A DNA stretch of 64,000 bases from CAWBOY01 sp963790585 (GTDB lineage: Bacteria; Planctomycetota; Planctomycetia; Gemmatales; Gemmataceae). Positions 9,728-19,442 of this stretch are shown here, piece by piece (the first letter of the stretch is position 1; each line of letters opens with the position of its first letter). The position numbers and the translations under genes are program-made. Location of the stretch: assembly GCA_963790585.1 (NCBI GenBank), contig CAWBOY010000006.1, positions 186,001-250,000 on the forward strand. Direction: 5' to 3'. The notes under the pieces were generated by a model. That model saw nothing but the letters and a program-made list of their open reading frames with translations. It was not told the DNA's origin and made no database searches.

Positions 9728-12155
9728 ATGCCAGAGTCGGCCACGACCCATCCATCATTTTCTGAGCTAGAGGCTTTGAGCCGTGGCAAGCTCGATGCTC
9801 CTTCAGCAGCGGCGCTTCGCTCTCATTTGAAAACATGCGAGGTTTGCGACGAGATCGCGAGCGGGCTCGCCATCGCTGGGTTTCTCGAGCGCGAAGGTGC
9901 CGCGCCGGTGGCGCCGATGCCTGGACCGACGCTATCCCCTGAGCCATCAACGCAGGAAACCAAAGACGAAAAGGGATTTACGATCCCGAGCCTACCGCCA
10001 GGCTTGGCGCAACATGCCCAATACGATGTGTTGCGCGAGCTGGGCCGAGGCGGCATGGGCATTGTGTACCTCGCCCACAATACGGTCATGGATCGCCCCG
10101 AAGTTCTCAAAGTGATGAACCAAAGGCTGCTCGATCGTCCCGGCGCGATTGATCGCTTTTTGCGGGAGATTCGCTCCGCCGCCCGGCTGAACCATAAGAA
10201 CATCGTCTCGGCTTACAATGCCCTGCGCCTGGGTGATTTGATCGTATTGACGATGGAGTATATCGAAGGTGAGAATTTCCTCGAAGTACTCAAATCCAAA
10301 GGGACGTTGCCGGTTGCCCACGCGTCATATTACATCCAGCAGGCGGCAAACGGGCTGCAACACGCGCACGAGAACGGGATGGTGCATCGCGATATCAAGC
10401 CGCAAAATTTGATTCTGTCCAAGGAAGGGAAAAAGCACCGCGTAAAGATCCTGGATTTCGGCCTCGCCAAGGCCAGCGGCGAGGGCAAGATGGACACCGG
10501 CCTGACGGGAACCGGCGTTATGCTGGGCACGCCGGATTATGTCGCGCCGGAACAGATCGACGAAGCCTCGGCCGCGGACATTCGAGCGGATATTTACAGC
10601 CTTGGTTGTACGTTCTATCACCTGCTCATCGGGTCACCGCCGTTCAAAGCCAATAACCTTTATCACATCTTGCATGCCCATCAGGCTGCAGAGGCTCCCG
10701 CGGTTTCCGCCCTTCGACCGGAAGTGCCTGTGAAACTCGGGCAGATCATCGCGAAGATGATGGCCAAACAACCTTCCCAGCGCTTTCAGACTCCGGAGGC
10801 AGTGGCTCAGGCACTCATGCCATTTGTGAAGCCGCCGACGACCGGAACGGATCCGGCCTCACTTCCTCAAGCTGCGTTGACGAAATCCGATCGTATGCGA
10901 CCTCTGCCGCCACCCTTGCCAAAGTCTATCGAACTGATCGCCGCAGATCAGCCTATTGTGGTCATTCCTTCCAGTGCAAGGCCCGCGACGAAAGCCGCAT
11001 CAAGTCGTGGATGGCTTATTGGTGCCATTCTCGTCGCCTTGGGTTTGGCGATATTGTCTGCTCTATTGGCGAGCGGCGTTCTTAAAGTCAGAACTAAGGA
11101 TGGCAGCACCATCGTCGTCGAGAATCTGCCGGACGATGCGGAAGTCATCGTCGATGGTGAGAAGATGACCATACACAAGGTCGGCGACGGCAAACCAATC
11201 GAAGTGAGCGTTGCAGCGGGGAAGCGACAGCTTGAGGTCAAGAAAGGCGGCTACAAGATCGAGTCCCGGGAATTGACATTAAGTGAAGGCGAGCGAAGGC
11301 CGATCACGCTTCGATATGAACCGCCGGCCAAGAATCTGCCTCAACCGGGACAAGATGTTACCAACTCGATCGGCATGAAGTTCAAGTGGATTGCACCCGG
11401 TACATTTATGATGGGAAGCCCAGAGAATGAAGACCAGCGTCAAAGGGACGAAACACAGCATCGAGTCACTCTGACGAAAGGTTTTTGGATGGCAGAGACG
11501 CCAGTCACGCGCGCGGAGTTCGATCTCTTTGTCAAAGCTACCAGCTATAAGACCGACTCCGAACGTGCGGACGGCTCCTACTACTACAATGGCAAAGATT
11601 GGGAGCTCAGCCGGAGCCACAGCTGGCGAAGCCCCGGTTTCGAGCAAACAAACGACCATCCAGTCGTCTGCATTAGCTGGAATGATTGCATTGCGCTGTG
11701 CGCGTGGCTGACTAAGAAGGACGAAGTTGGGCGTCATCGATTGCCAACAGAAGCCGAAAGGGAATACGCCTGCCGAGCCGAAACGACAACGCCTTTCTAC
11801 TTCGGCAACACAATTAGCGCGGATGCAGCGAATTATGATGGCAACTCCGTTTACGGCAATGGATCAAAGGGTCCGGCGCAGGAATACGACACCTGTGAGG
11901 ACCTTCGCGGCAAATAAATGGGGTCTCTTCGATATGAGCGGCAATGTCTGCCAATGGTGCCAGGATTTCTACGATGAATACAAGAAAGAAGATATAACAG
12001 ATCCACAAGGACCTTTAGCTGGCACTAACCGAGTGTTCCGCGGTGGTGGCTGGGCCGATAACGCCGACCGCTGTCGCTCGGCCTACCGCTATCAGGGCCT
12101 AATCGCGGGCAGTAATTCAAATACTGGTTGTCGCTTGGTTTTCAGTTTGGACTAG
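9728..12155 (+). CDS. Transmembrane Ser/Thr protein kinase with FGE-sulfatase domain, frameshifted
   Basis: A planctomycete signalling protein. It has an N-terminal CEVC cysteine pair, then a kinase domain (about 97-360) with glycine loop GRGGMGIVYLA, VLK lysine, HRDIKPQN near 220, DFGLAK and GTPDYVAPE. One membrane helix follows (about 425-450, GWLIGAILVALGLAILSALL), then a PEGA-like beta segment, then a formylglycine-generating-enzyme-like domain (about 540-805, NSIGMKFKWIAPGTFMMGS ... GLFDMSGNVCQWCQD ... FRGGGW). The first frame stops at 11917; the end of the FGE domain is in the next frame to 12155. Dropping one base near 11872-11886 rejoins them. ATG 9728 is chosen over upstream in-frame starts because AAGGG lies just before it and the domain begins soon after. 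The ECF gene at 12195 is probably co-expressed. Confidence 0.88.
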
Positions 12156-12194
12156 CACGGCTCTTGCCGAGCGATGAAGACTCGAAGGTCATCT

Positions 12195-12749
12195 ATGCAC
12201 ACAACCTCTGCCAGTTTGCTCGATCAGTTGCGCGAACCGTCCCCGGCCATGGCGTGGGAACGTTTCGTGCATCTGTACACGCCGCTGTTGCTTCACTGGT
12301 CACGGCGACTTGGCCTCAAAGATCAAGACGCCGACGACCTCGTTCAGGACGTGCTGATTGTCCTTGTCCGTAAATTGCCTGAGTTTCAGTATCAGCGCGG
12401 CAAGAGCTTCCGCGGCTGGATGCGCACAGTGTTGATGAACAAGTGGCGCGACCGGCCGCGCCACGGCGCAGCTGCGCCGATGGATAGCCAGGTCGAACCG
12501 GCAGCGGAGCCGGACAATGAAGCCCTGGAGGAACGTGAATATCGTTTTTATATCATGGGTCGAGCCCTGAAATTGATGGCTGGCGACTTCGAGGATGCCA
12601 CCTGGCAAGCTTGCTGGGAAACCGTCGTGTGCGGTAGGCAACCGCAAGAAGTTGCAGCCGAACTCGGCATCAGCGTCAACGCCGTCTACCTAGCGAAGTC
12701 ACGCGTGTTGGTTCGGCTCCGTCACGATCTCGCCGGGTTGCTCGATTGA
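12195..12749 (+). CDS. ECF-type RNA polymerase sigma factor
   Basis: About 184 residues. Sigma region 2 is WERFVHLYTPLLLHWSRRLGLKDQDADDLVQDVLIVLV...FRGWMRTVLMNKWRD; region 4 is a helix-turn-helix, PQEVAAELGISVNAVYLAKSRVLVRLRHDL. It redirects RNA polymerase to a dedicated promoter set. ATG 12195 is preferred because GAAGG lies six bases upstream; an in-frame ATG at 12174 exists. It lies 40 bases after a membrane kinase with an FGE domain, a pairing seen again at 31100-33877, so the kinase probably helps control this factor (inference). No anti-sigma factor is visible. Confidence 0.88.
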   Translation: MHTTSASLLDQLREPSPAMAWERFVHLYTPLLLHWSRRLGLKDQDADDLVQDVLIVLVRKLPEFQYQRGKSFRGWMRTVLMNKWRDRPRHGAAAPMDSQVEPAAEPDNEALEEREYRFYIMGRALKLMAGDFEDATWQACWETVVCGRQPQEVAAELGISVNAVYLAKSRVLVRLRHDLAGLLD

Positions 12750-12868
12750 TTGCGTCGCGAAGGCCACGGTCCGCCTCAGAATCCAAGGTCGATTTGTCGG
12801 CACTCTGGTCATCACCCGTACTCATAACCATGTTTTGAGCTGCGCCACCGACTAACCAAGGAGTGATC

Positions 12869-13939
12869 GTGCTGCCTTCGTATTCCTTATCGCATCGTCT
12901 CGTGAGTGTCTTGGCCCGGTTGGTCGCGATCGTTTCGCTGCTCCTTTCGGTGAGCTTTTGCCGCTCGGACGACAATCCAACTCCCAAGACATACCAGCTC
13001 AAACCAACTCCCAAAACGGTGGCCTGGGGTTACTACGACGCGGCCACCGCACCTGTACTCCGAATTAAGTCTGGCGACACTGTCGAGGTCCAAACCCTGA
13101 TTACGAATAGCCCGACGGGACTGGAGCGAGCGTTTGTCCCCGCCGACAAAATCGAACAGGCATTGAAAGATATTTTCAAAGACGTCACCGACAAGGGGCC
13201 GGGCGGCCATATCCTGACGGGACCGATTTTCGTTGAGGGAGCTGAGGTGGGGGACACGTTGGAGGTTCGAATCAAATCCGTGCAACTGGCTCTACCTTAT
13301 GCATACACCGCTTTTGGACCCCGTAGCGGATTCCTTCCGGAGGACTTCCCCCGCTCAAAGACTAAGATCATTCAGCTCGACCAAAAAAAGATGATAGGAA
13401 AGTTCGCGGAAGGGATCGAAATACCCCTCAAGCCGTTCTTTGGCAGTATGGGAGTTGCCCCGCCCGCCGGATCGGGGCGGATAAGTAGTGCTCCGCCAGG
13501 AGTTCATGCCGGTAACCTGGATAACAAGGAACTGGTCGCCGGCACCACGCTCTTCATTCCGGTCCACACGAAGGGCGCATTGTTTTCGATCGGCGATGGC
13601 CACGCTGCTCAAGGAGACGGCGAGGTCTGCATCACCGCTCTGGAAACATCGTTGACAGGCACGCTTGAGTTCATCGTCCGCAAGGACATGAAACTCAAAT
13701 GGCCCCGGGCCGAGACGCCGACGCATTACATCGTCATGGGACTGGACCGGGATCTGACCAAGGCGGCGAAACTGGCGACACAGGAGGCGATCGACCTTTT
13801 GGCCACCCAGAAAAAGCTGAGTTTGGATGATGCGTACATGCTGGCGAGCGTCGCGGTGGATTTTCGGATCACCCAGGTTGTGGACGGAACCAAGGGAGTG
13901 CATGGAATGATTCCGAAGGAGATCTTCAAGGCGAAATGA
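12869..13939 (+). CDS. Secreted acetamidase/formamidase family protein
   Basis: A member of the FmdA/AmdA family, which hydrolyses short-chain amides to ammonia and the acid. It has an N-terminal hydrophobic signal-like segment (LVSVLARLVAIVSLLLSVSFC), then the family features VLRIKSGDTVEVQTL, GPGGHILTGPIFVEGAEVGDTLEVRI, PLKPFFGSMGVAP, HAGNLDNKELVAGTTLFIPVHTKGALFSIGDGHAAQGDGEVC and ASVAVDFRITQVVDG. The catalytic-site region GDGHAAQGDGE appears complete. AAGGAG at 12858-12863 fits the GTG at 12869 best; the GTG at 12863 overlaps that site. Substrate is not decided by the sequence. It stands alone between the sigma factor gene and an oxidoreductase. Confidence 0.87.
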   Translation: MLPSYSLSHRLVSVLARLVAIVSLLLSVSFCRSDDNPTPKTYQLKPTPKTVAWGYYDAATAPVLRIKSGDTVEVQTLITNSPTGLERAFVPADKIEQALKDIFKDVTDKGPGGHILTGPIFVEGAEVGDTLEVRIKSVQLALPYAYTAFGPRSGFLPEDFPRSKTKIIQLDQKKMIGKFAEGIEIPLKPFFGSMGVAPPAGSGRISSAPPGVHAGNLDNKELVAGTTLFIPVHTKGALFSIGDGHAAQGDGEVCITALETSLTGTLEFIVRKDMKLKWPRAETPTHYIVMGLDRDLTKAAKLATQEAIDLLATQKKLSLDDAYMLASVAVDFRITQVVDGTKGVHGMIPKEIFKAK

Positions 13940-14060
13940 GGGACGTTGAGCGAGTCAGATCCCGTTTAGCCGAAAAACGCAACAAGGGTAATGCCGACCC
14001 AAATTGATTTTGTATGATGGCATTTCAGAAACGAGATCGTTTTTTGGAAAGGCCGCGGCG

Positions 14061-15203
14061 ATGCGAAAACCTCTCAATATCGGCATGATTGGCTACGGAT
14101 TCATGGGCCGAGCCCACTCGAATGCGTATGCCAAGGTCAATCACTTTTTTGATTTGAAACATCAAGTCGTGCTCAAGGCCGCGTGCGCTCGCAATGCGGA
14201 GAAGATCAAGGCCTTCGCGGACCAGTGGGGCTACGAATCGACCGAGACCGATTGGCGCAAGCTGATAGCCCGGAAGGACATCGACGTCATCGACATCTGC
14301 ACGCCGAACAACACTCATGCGGAAATTGCCCTCGCCGCGGCGGCGGCTGGGAAGATGATTCTCTGCGAGAAGCCTTTGGCCATGAACGGCCCCGAAGGTT
14401 TGAAAATGGTCGAAGCGATCGAGAAAGCCGGCGTGCCGAACATGGTCTGGTACAATTACCGCCGCGTGCCGGCAGTCACCTTGGCCCACCAGCTCATTCA
14501 AGAGGGCCGACTCGGCCGGATCTTCCATTACCGCGCCAAGTTCCTTCAGGACTGGACCATCAATCCCGAACTGCCCCAGGGTGGCCAGGGCTTATGGCGC
14601 CTGGATGTGGCGGCCGCCGGTAGCGGAGTCAGCGGCGATCTGTTGGCTCATTGCATCGACACGGCGCTTTGGCTCAACGGTCCGATTAGCAGTTTGACTG
14701 CAATGTCCGAAACCTTTGTCAAGGAACGCAAGCACAATCTCACGGGCAAGGTAGAAAAAGTCGGCATCGACGATGCCTGCACGTTCATGGGCCGCTGCGA
14801 CAATGGCTCGCTTTGCACATTTGAGTCGACACGCTACGCCCGCGGCCATAAAGCGCTTTACACCTTCGAGATCAACGGCGAACACGCGTCCATCTTCTGG
14901 GACTTGCACGATCTGCATCGTCTACAATATTTCGATCATCGAGATCAGGGTCTTACCCGCGGTTGGCGCAACATTCACGTCTCGGACGGCGACCAACCCT
15001 ACATGGGCAAGTGGTGGGTGCCGGGCTTGCAGATCGGCTATGAGCATAGCTTTGTCCATCAGGTGGCCGATTTCGTGGAAGGGCTCGAAACCGGCAAACC
15101 CGCTCAGCCGGACTTCCGCGACGCCTACCGCACACAGCTCGTACTGGATGCGATCATGGAATCGGCAAAGGATGGCAAATGGGTCAACGTTGCGAACGCC
15201 TAA
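14061..15203 (+). CDS. Gfo/Idh/MocA family NAD(P)-dependent oxidoreductase
   Basis: A 380-residue sugar- or polyol-type dehydrogenase. The N-terminal Rossmann fold shows NIGMIGYGFMGRAHSNAY, then IDVIDICTPNNTHAEIALAAAAAGKMILCEKPLAMN with the family EKP motif near residue 102. The C-terminal GFO/IDH substrate domain includes SGDLLAHCIDTALWL, where D and H are the usual catalytic neighbours. ATG 14061 is supported by GGAAAGG upstream; an earlier in-frame start at 14004 would add a nondescript leader. The substrate is unknown; homologues in planctomycetes often act on inositol or oxidised sugars. It is a single-gene unit ending before the hairpin at 15250-15268. Confidence 0.92.
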   Translation: MRKPLNIGMIGYGFMGRAHSNAYAKVNHFFDLKHQVVLKAACARNAEKIKAFADQWGYESTETDWRKLIARKDIDVIDICTPNNTHAEIALAAAAAGKMILCEKPLAMNGPEGLKMVEAIEKAGVPNMVWYNYRRVPAVTLAHQLIQEGRLGRIFHYRAKFLQDWTINPELPQGGQGLWRLDVAAAGSGVSGDLLAHCIDTALWLNGPISSLTAMSETFVKERKHNLTGKVEKVGIDDACTFMGRCDNGSLCTFESTRYARGHKALYTFEINGEHASIFWDLHDLHRLQYFDHRDQGLTRGWRNIHVSDGDQPYMGKWWVPGLQIGYEHSFVHQVADFVEGLETGKPAQPDFRDAYRTQLVLDAIMESAKDGKWVNVANA

Positions 15204-15244
15204 GACCTTGGGTCGAACCCTTGATACCACCTCGGCCAGATTGA

Positions 15245-15270
15245 GTTCTCAGGCGCCCTGGGCGCCTGAA
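15245..15270. terminator. Hairpin after the oxidoreductase gene
   Basis: CAGGCGCC (15250-15257) and GGCGCCTG (15261-15268) pair with a three-base loop, with the stem partly extended by TTC/GAA outside. No T-run follows, so rho-independent termination is uncertain. Confidence 0.35.
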
Positions 15271-15410
15271 CCCTATGTTGACCATAAGAGAATTTGGTTA
15301 CACCGACGCTCGGCGTCTTGCTCTATCTTCTTGACGGATCCCATTTCGTCGATTAAGATTCTTTCACGCTTCACTTCTTTCTTTTTCTTTCGTCGCGGGA
15401 GACTCTCTTT

Positions 15411-16243
15411 ATGCTCCTATCTTTGCGCTTGCGTCGACATGATCACCGTAGAGGATTTACGCTGATCGAACTCCTCGTGGTAATCGCGATCATCGCGGTC
15501 CTGATCGGTCTGCTCCTACCCGCCGTGCAAAAGGTTCGCGTGGCGGCGTCGCGGTCGTCATCGCAGAACAACATTCGGCAGCAGCTCATCGCCGTTCAGT
15601 CGTATCATGACGTCAACCATTATTTGCCATTTAACGGCGTCTACGGCGTTTGGGGCCAGCCGACAGTCCAGGATTCAGGATCTTGGTGCTATCAGATTCT
15701 GCCCTACATCGAGCAAACCAACTATTACAATATCAATTGGGCGACGGCCCCTAACACGCAGCGATATTTCAAAATCAAAACCTACTGTGATCCGACGCGT
15801 AACCGGCCTGGTTTTACCACCGTGACCAATCAAGGACTGGACGGCGCCAAACCGATTACGCGACAAACACTCTTCTCGCTGATGGCGCTGGATCGACAAG
15901 TGGCATTTACCATCTTGTGATTACTGCCATTACCGACGGAACATCGAATACCATCTTCTGTGGCATCAATAGCTTGCAAACCGGCTCGTGGACGTCTCCC
16001 AATGCCAACGGCGGCTCGTGGGACGAGACATGGTTGAGCGGAGGCTACGGCGGCGCCGGCCGAGACGGCGGGACTGTTCAGCAAGACACGCCAACGGTTT
16101 CTTACGCTGGAAATTGGGGCGGCCCTTACGATACCAGCACCCTGTTCGGATTCTGCGACGGCTCCGTCCGATCGATCACCTATGGCACGAATGTTACGCC
16201 GTTCATGACTCCTCATGGTAACGAAGTCGTTTCGCTACCCTGA
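15411..16243 (+). CDS. DUF1559 pseudopilin-like protein, with a single-base frameshift
   Basis: DUF1559 proteins are expanded in planctomycetes and are thought to be type IV pilin/pseudopilin-like surface proteins. The N-terminus shows the prepilin motif RRGFTLIELLVVIAIIAVLIGLLLPAVQKVR. It is followed by NNIRQQLIAVQSYHDVNHYLP and, in the second frame, VITAITDGTSNTIFCGI, then FGFCDGSVRSITYGTN, the usual C-terminal signature. The first frame stops at 15920. The second is already open upstream (ATNTLLADGAGSTSGIYHLVITAITDGTSN), so one base is missing near 15860 (CCGATTAC). GGGAGA lies before the ATG. The lipoprotein gene 76 bases downstream is the usual partner. Confidence 0.88.
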
Positions 16244-16319
16244 AACCTGCGCTTCCTCTCTCCATGCTTCGTAGCGACTGGTCATCAGACCTCGCTACGA
16301 AGCTTTTGCGGAGTTTCGA

Positions 16320-16775
16320 ATGTCACTTCGTCTCGCGCGCCTGGGGCTGTTGACGCTCCTTCTGTTCGTTTTGGCAGGGTGTGGCGGCGCGGACAAACGT
16401 GCCGCCGTCAGCGGGAAAGTGGTCGTCGAAGGCAAAGATCTCAAACTGGATGGTCCTTACCCTTTCGAAGTGACTTTCCGCTCAGACGACGCCAGTGACC
16501 CGAAACATGCTGGACGCTCCTTCTCGGCTCAAGTAGAACCGGATGGAGCGTTTGTCCTACAAGGAGACGATGGGAAAGGAGTTCCATTGGCGAATTACAA
16601 GATTACCGTGCGCAGCACAGCCTACGGTGATCCGGCCGTGGTTAAGAAAGCTACGCCGCCTTGGGTCAAGGCCGTCAAAGACCAGAATAAAACCCCTTTG
16701 CACTTCGACCTGAATTCCGAAGGCAATGTGCGAGTCGTAATCGACGTCATCAAAAAAACAGTACAACGCCAATAG
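16320..16775 (+). CDS. Small lipoprotein accompanying DUF1559
   Basis: 151 residues with a lipoprotein signal peptide (LARLGLLTLLLFVLAGC, lipobox LAGC). The mature part is a single beta-rich domain (VSGKVVVEGKDLKLDGPYPFEVTFRSDD ... LANYKITVRS), resembling the transthyretin/carboxypeptidase-regulatory-like lipoproteins that commonly follow DUF1559 genes in planctomycetes. Function unknown; likely envelope-anchored. The end lies eight bases from the stop of the convergent gene at 16784. Confidence 0.78.
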   Translation: MSLRLARLGLLTLLLFVLAGCGGADKRAAVSGKVVVEGKDLKLDGPYPFEVTFRSDDASDPKHAGRSFSAQVEPDGAFVLQGDDGKGVPLANYKITVRSTAYGDPAVVKKATPPWVKAVKDQNKTPLHFDLNSEGNVRVVIDVIKKTVQRQ

Positions 16776-16783
16776 CGGCGATG

Positions 16784-17932
16784 CTATTTTCCGCGTGCCA
16801 GTCGGTTTGTAATCTCGGGTTCGATCTTCACGGCTGGAATGGAATGCTTTACAAGCGTGCCTTCTTTGTCAATTAACAATACCTCCGGCAGTGATTGAAT
16901 GCCGAAGCGCTCGGCGAGCGATCCGCTTAGCCCCGCCTTTTCTGAGAGATGAATGCCCCCCGTGAGCCGGCCAACGAGGTACGCGCGGGCCTTTTCCGGG
17001 TCGTTATCCATGTTTACGAATATCACTTCAACGCCACGCTCGCGGTAGCGGTCGCTGATTTGCCTCAAAACCGCGAAGTCCTCGTCGGCCGCTGGGTTTG
17101 AAACTGACCAAAAGTAGGCAACTACCAGTTTGCCATTCAGCTGTTTGAAATCAAAGGGCGCTTCATTATTTTGGCCTGACGGATAGAGGAACGGCAGCCC
17201 CAAGTGAACAGGCTCGCCATCAATGCCCAACCGCCGAATGGCTGATCCCGCCTTTTTGCCGGCGTCTTGTCCAGCGAAATGGTCGAGAGCGAAACGATAG
17301 CATTGGCGGGCCGCCACGGTCTTGCCCGACGTCTCAAAAATCTGGCCAGCTTCGAGGACGGCTTTCTGGGCCTCGATGGAATCCGGATACTCGTTGGCGA
17401 AACGAAGGAGGCGCTCCGCGAGTCGTTCCTTCGCTTTGTTTTGGTTGTCGCCCCCTTTATCTAAAACGCGAACGTACTCGCCTTGGATGCACTGGAATGC
17501 CGCATAGGGGATCACCTTGCTGTCGGGAAACGCTTTCTTGATCTGGGCGGGTAGCTCCATAAGCCAATCGTAGGCTAGCGTTTCGTTTACCGGGCTTTGA
17601 ATGGCAGCGCCAAAAACGCTGTCGACGGCGATCTTGAGCCAATTATCGCGTTCCTGGCCTTTGTGGCGCGCGGCCAGCTTTACCAAGACTTCGGCTTGTT
17701 CCACATAGGTGCGCCATGCCTGTGGCGACTGCCCGTTGCGGCCGATCCACTCGCTCAGGACGTTGAGCCGATCTAACAGCTGCTTGGTCTCTTTGTCTTC
17801 AGGTTCAGCCGTCGCCACGATTGCTGCGGACGAGGAAGGCGGAGTCGTCGCGACCGGCGGCTCGGCGAATGCCGTCAGCGCGAGAAACGGCGCGATGCAG
17901 ACTGCGGTCCGAGCACCGAATTTGTTTCTCAT
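16784..17932 (-). CDS. Secreted TlpA/thioredoxin-fold protein lacking the CxxC pair
   Basis: About 382 residues. A signal peptide (MRNKFGARTAVCIAPFLALTAFAEPP) precedes a helical region with a TPR-like character (about 45-230). A thioredoxin-like C-terminal domain follows (about 250-380): GKLVVAYFWSVSNPAADEDFAVLRQISDRYRERGVEVIFVNMDND and FGIQSLPEVLLIDKEGTLV. In redox-active TlpA proteins the sequence after the FW pair is WCxxC; here it is SVSNPAA, so disulfide chemistry is not expected. The start at 17932 is chosen because AAAGGA is about nine bases upstream and the signal peptide begins there; the frame is open further upstream. It is divergent from the cytochrome gene at 18042, sharing a 109-base promoter region. 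Confidence 0.82.
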   Translation of the reverse strand: MRNKFGARTAVCIAPFLALTAFAEPPVATTPPSSSAAIVATAEPEDKETKQLLDRLNVLSEWIGRNGQSPQAWRTYVEQAEVLVKLAARHKGQERDNWLKIAVDSVFGAAIQSPVNETLAYDWLMELPAQIKKAFPDSKVIPYAAFQCIQGEYVRVLDKGGDNQNKAKERLAERLLRFANEYPDSIEAQKAVLEAGQIFETSGKTVAARQCYRFALDHFAGQDAGKKAGSAIRRLGIDGEPVHLGLPFLYPSGQNNEAPFDFKQLNGKLVVAYFWSVSNPAADEDFAVLRQISDRYRERGVEVIFVNMDNDPEKARAYLVGRLTGGIHLSEKAGLSGSLAERFGIQSLPEVLLIDKEGTLVKHSIPAVKIEPEITNRLARGK

Positions 17933-18041
17933 GGCGTCCGTTCCTTTCGTCCTTGTTGGCCGAGGAATCCGCCTCCGCATTACAAGGCAGGCGACTGCGC
18001 AGCATCCGATTACCATCAAGATCGGCAGATTAGGACGCTTT

Positions 18042-19414
18042 ATGCAATCTTTTGTGAATCCCGGAAGGCTGGCCGTGGTGGCGTCGCTGGCCATCGGGTT
18101 GGCTGTTAGCGCACGTCCTGAATCGCCCGGCGGCGTGTCTCCGCCCCCTCCCGCGGGCCGCGCAATGGGGATAGTTGGCTCCGCTTCGTGTTCAGGCCGC
18201 GGCTGTCACGGCGCGCTCGAAGCAAAGGCGAACGATCCGAACCGGAGCCAATCCGCATATTCGATCTGGTTCGCTAACGATCCCCACTCTCGGGGTTACG
18301 AAGTTCTGACGAACGAACGATCGAAAAAGATCGGAGAGAGTCTCGGGCTCAACGTAGCCACGGAGCCCCGATGTCTCGCCTGCCACACGACTCCACAGGC
18401 CGCCACGCCGGACTCGCCTTGGGTCGCCGAGCGTCTCGGTGGCGTTGGTTGCGAAGCGTGCCACGGCCCGGCTCAGGCCTGGCGGGTCCCGCATACGGCG
18501 CCGGAAAAATGGCAGGCTATCAAAGCGACTCATGGATCGTCAACAAAGGTTCGGGAGGAGTATGGCTTCGTCGACCTGGCTGATCCCGCTGTGAGAACGG
18601 CCGTCTGCGCTGGCTGCCATATCGGGGCGCCGGCTGACGCCAGCCGTCACCTGCCGTTGCGCGACATGAACCATGATTTCATTGCCGCCGGACATCCACG
18701 CCTTAGCTTCGAAATGACCGCGTTCAACGACAACATGCCCCGCCACTGGGCGGACAAACCAAGCTGGCCTGTGCTCTGGCACATGACTGGGCTGTCGGTC
18801 AAGTCGTGTCCCTTGAGGCGTCTCTGGCGCTTCTGGCCGACCGTGCCAAGGATGCAACGCGACCGTGGCCGGAGTTTTCGGAGCTAGATTGCTCCGCCTG
18901 CCATCACGATTTGTCGGCAACGAATCGGCCCCATACCAGCGTCGGCTCAAGACAAAAGATCGGAGCTTTGCCCTGGAGCAGTTGGTACCGAGCCATTCCG
19001 CAATCGTTGGCCGAGTTCAATAGAGATCCCGATTCATTGCCGCTTGTCGAGCGGCTGAAAAGCCTGGAATTGCAAATGAGCGCCCGCGTGCCGAATCGGG
19101 AAGCAGTAGCGGCTAACGCGCTCCGTGTCGTTCACGATCAATTGCGGCCCGTAGCCGATCGTCTGGAAAAGAAACCTTGGACAGCCGACGAGATTCGAGG
19201 TTTGCGAACGGCGTTGGTCCGGTCGAGTAACAGGGCTGATTTTTGGCAAACAGGCGTATCGCTTATGACACTAAATCGAGCCATCGGCTCGACAGCCAAA
19301 CACGAGCAATTACAAAGGGAAATGAGTAACAAATTGCGCTTACTAGAGCAGTCTCGCAGTCCGAAGCTTGAGGAAGATCTGAAGCGAATGTTTCGGGAAC
19401 TTGCGTCGGATTGA
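18042..19414 (+). CDS. Periplasmic multihaem c-type cytochrome (C554-like), frameshifted
   Basis: An exported electron-transfer protein. After a signal peptide (RLAVVASLAIGLAVSARPE) come haem motifs CSGRGCH (four residues between cysteines), CLACH, CEACH, CAGCH and, in the second frame, CSACH; five in all. Possible distal histidine segments include DMNHDFIAAGHPRLSFEMTAF. The N-terminal frame runs to 18887, while the homologous continuation LAHDWAVGQVVSLEASLALLADRA is in the frame ending at 19414. The shift lies between about 18745 and 18790 and is explained by one missing base. It resembles the proteins at 19443-20975 and 21027-22433, pointing to paralogues. It is divergent from a TlpA-like gene. 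Confidence 0.85.
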
Positions 19415-19442
19415 TGCCATAGCGGGCCTGGTTTAGATGTCG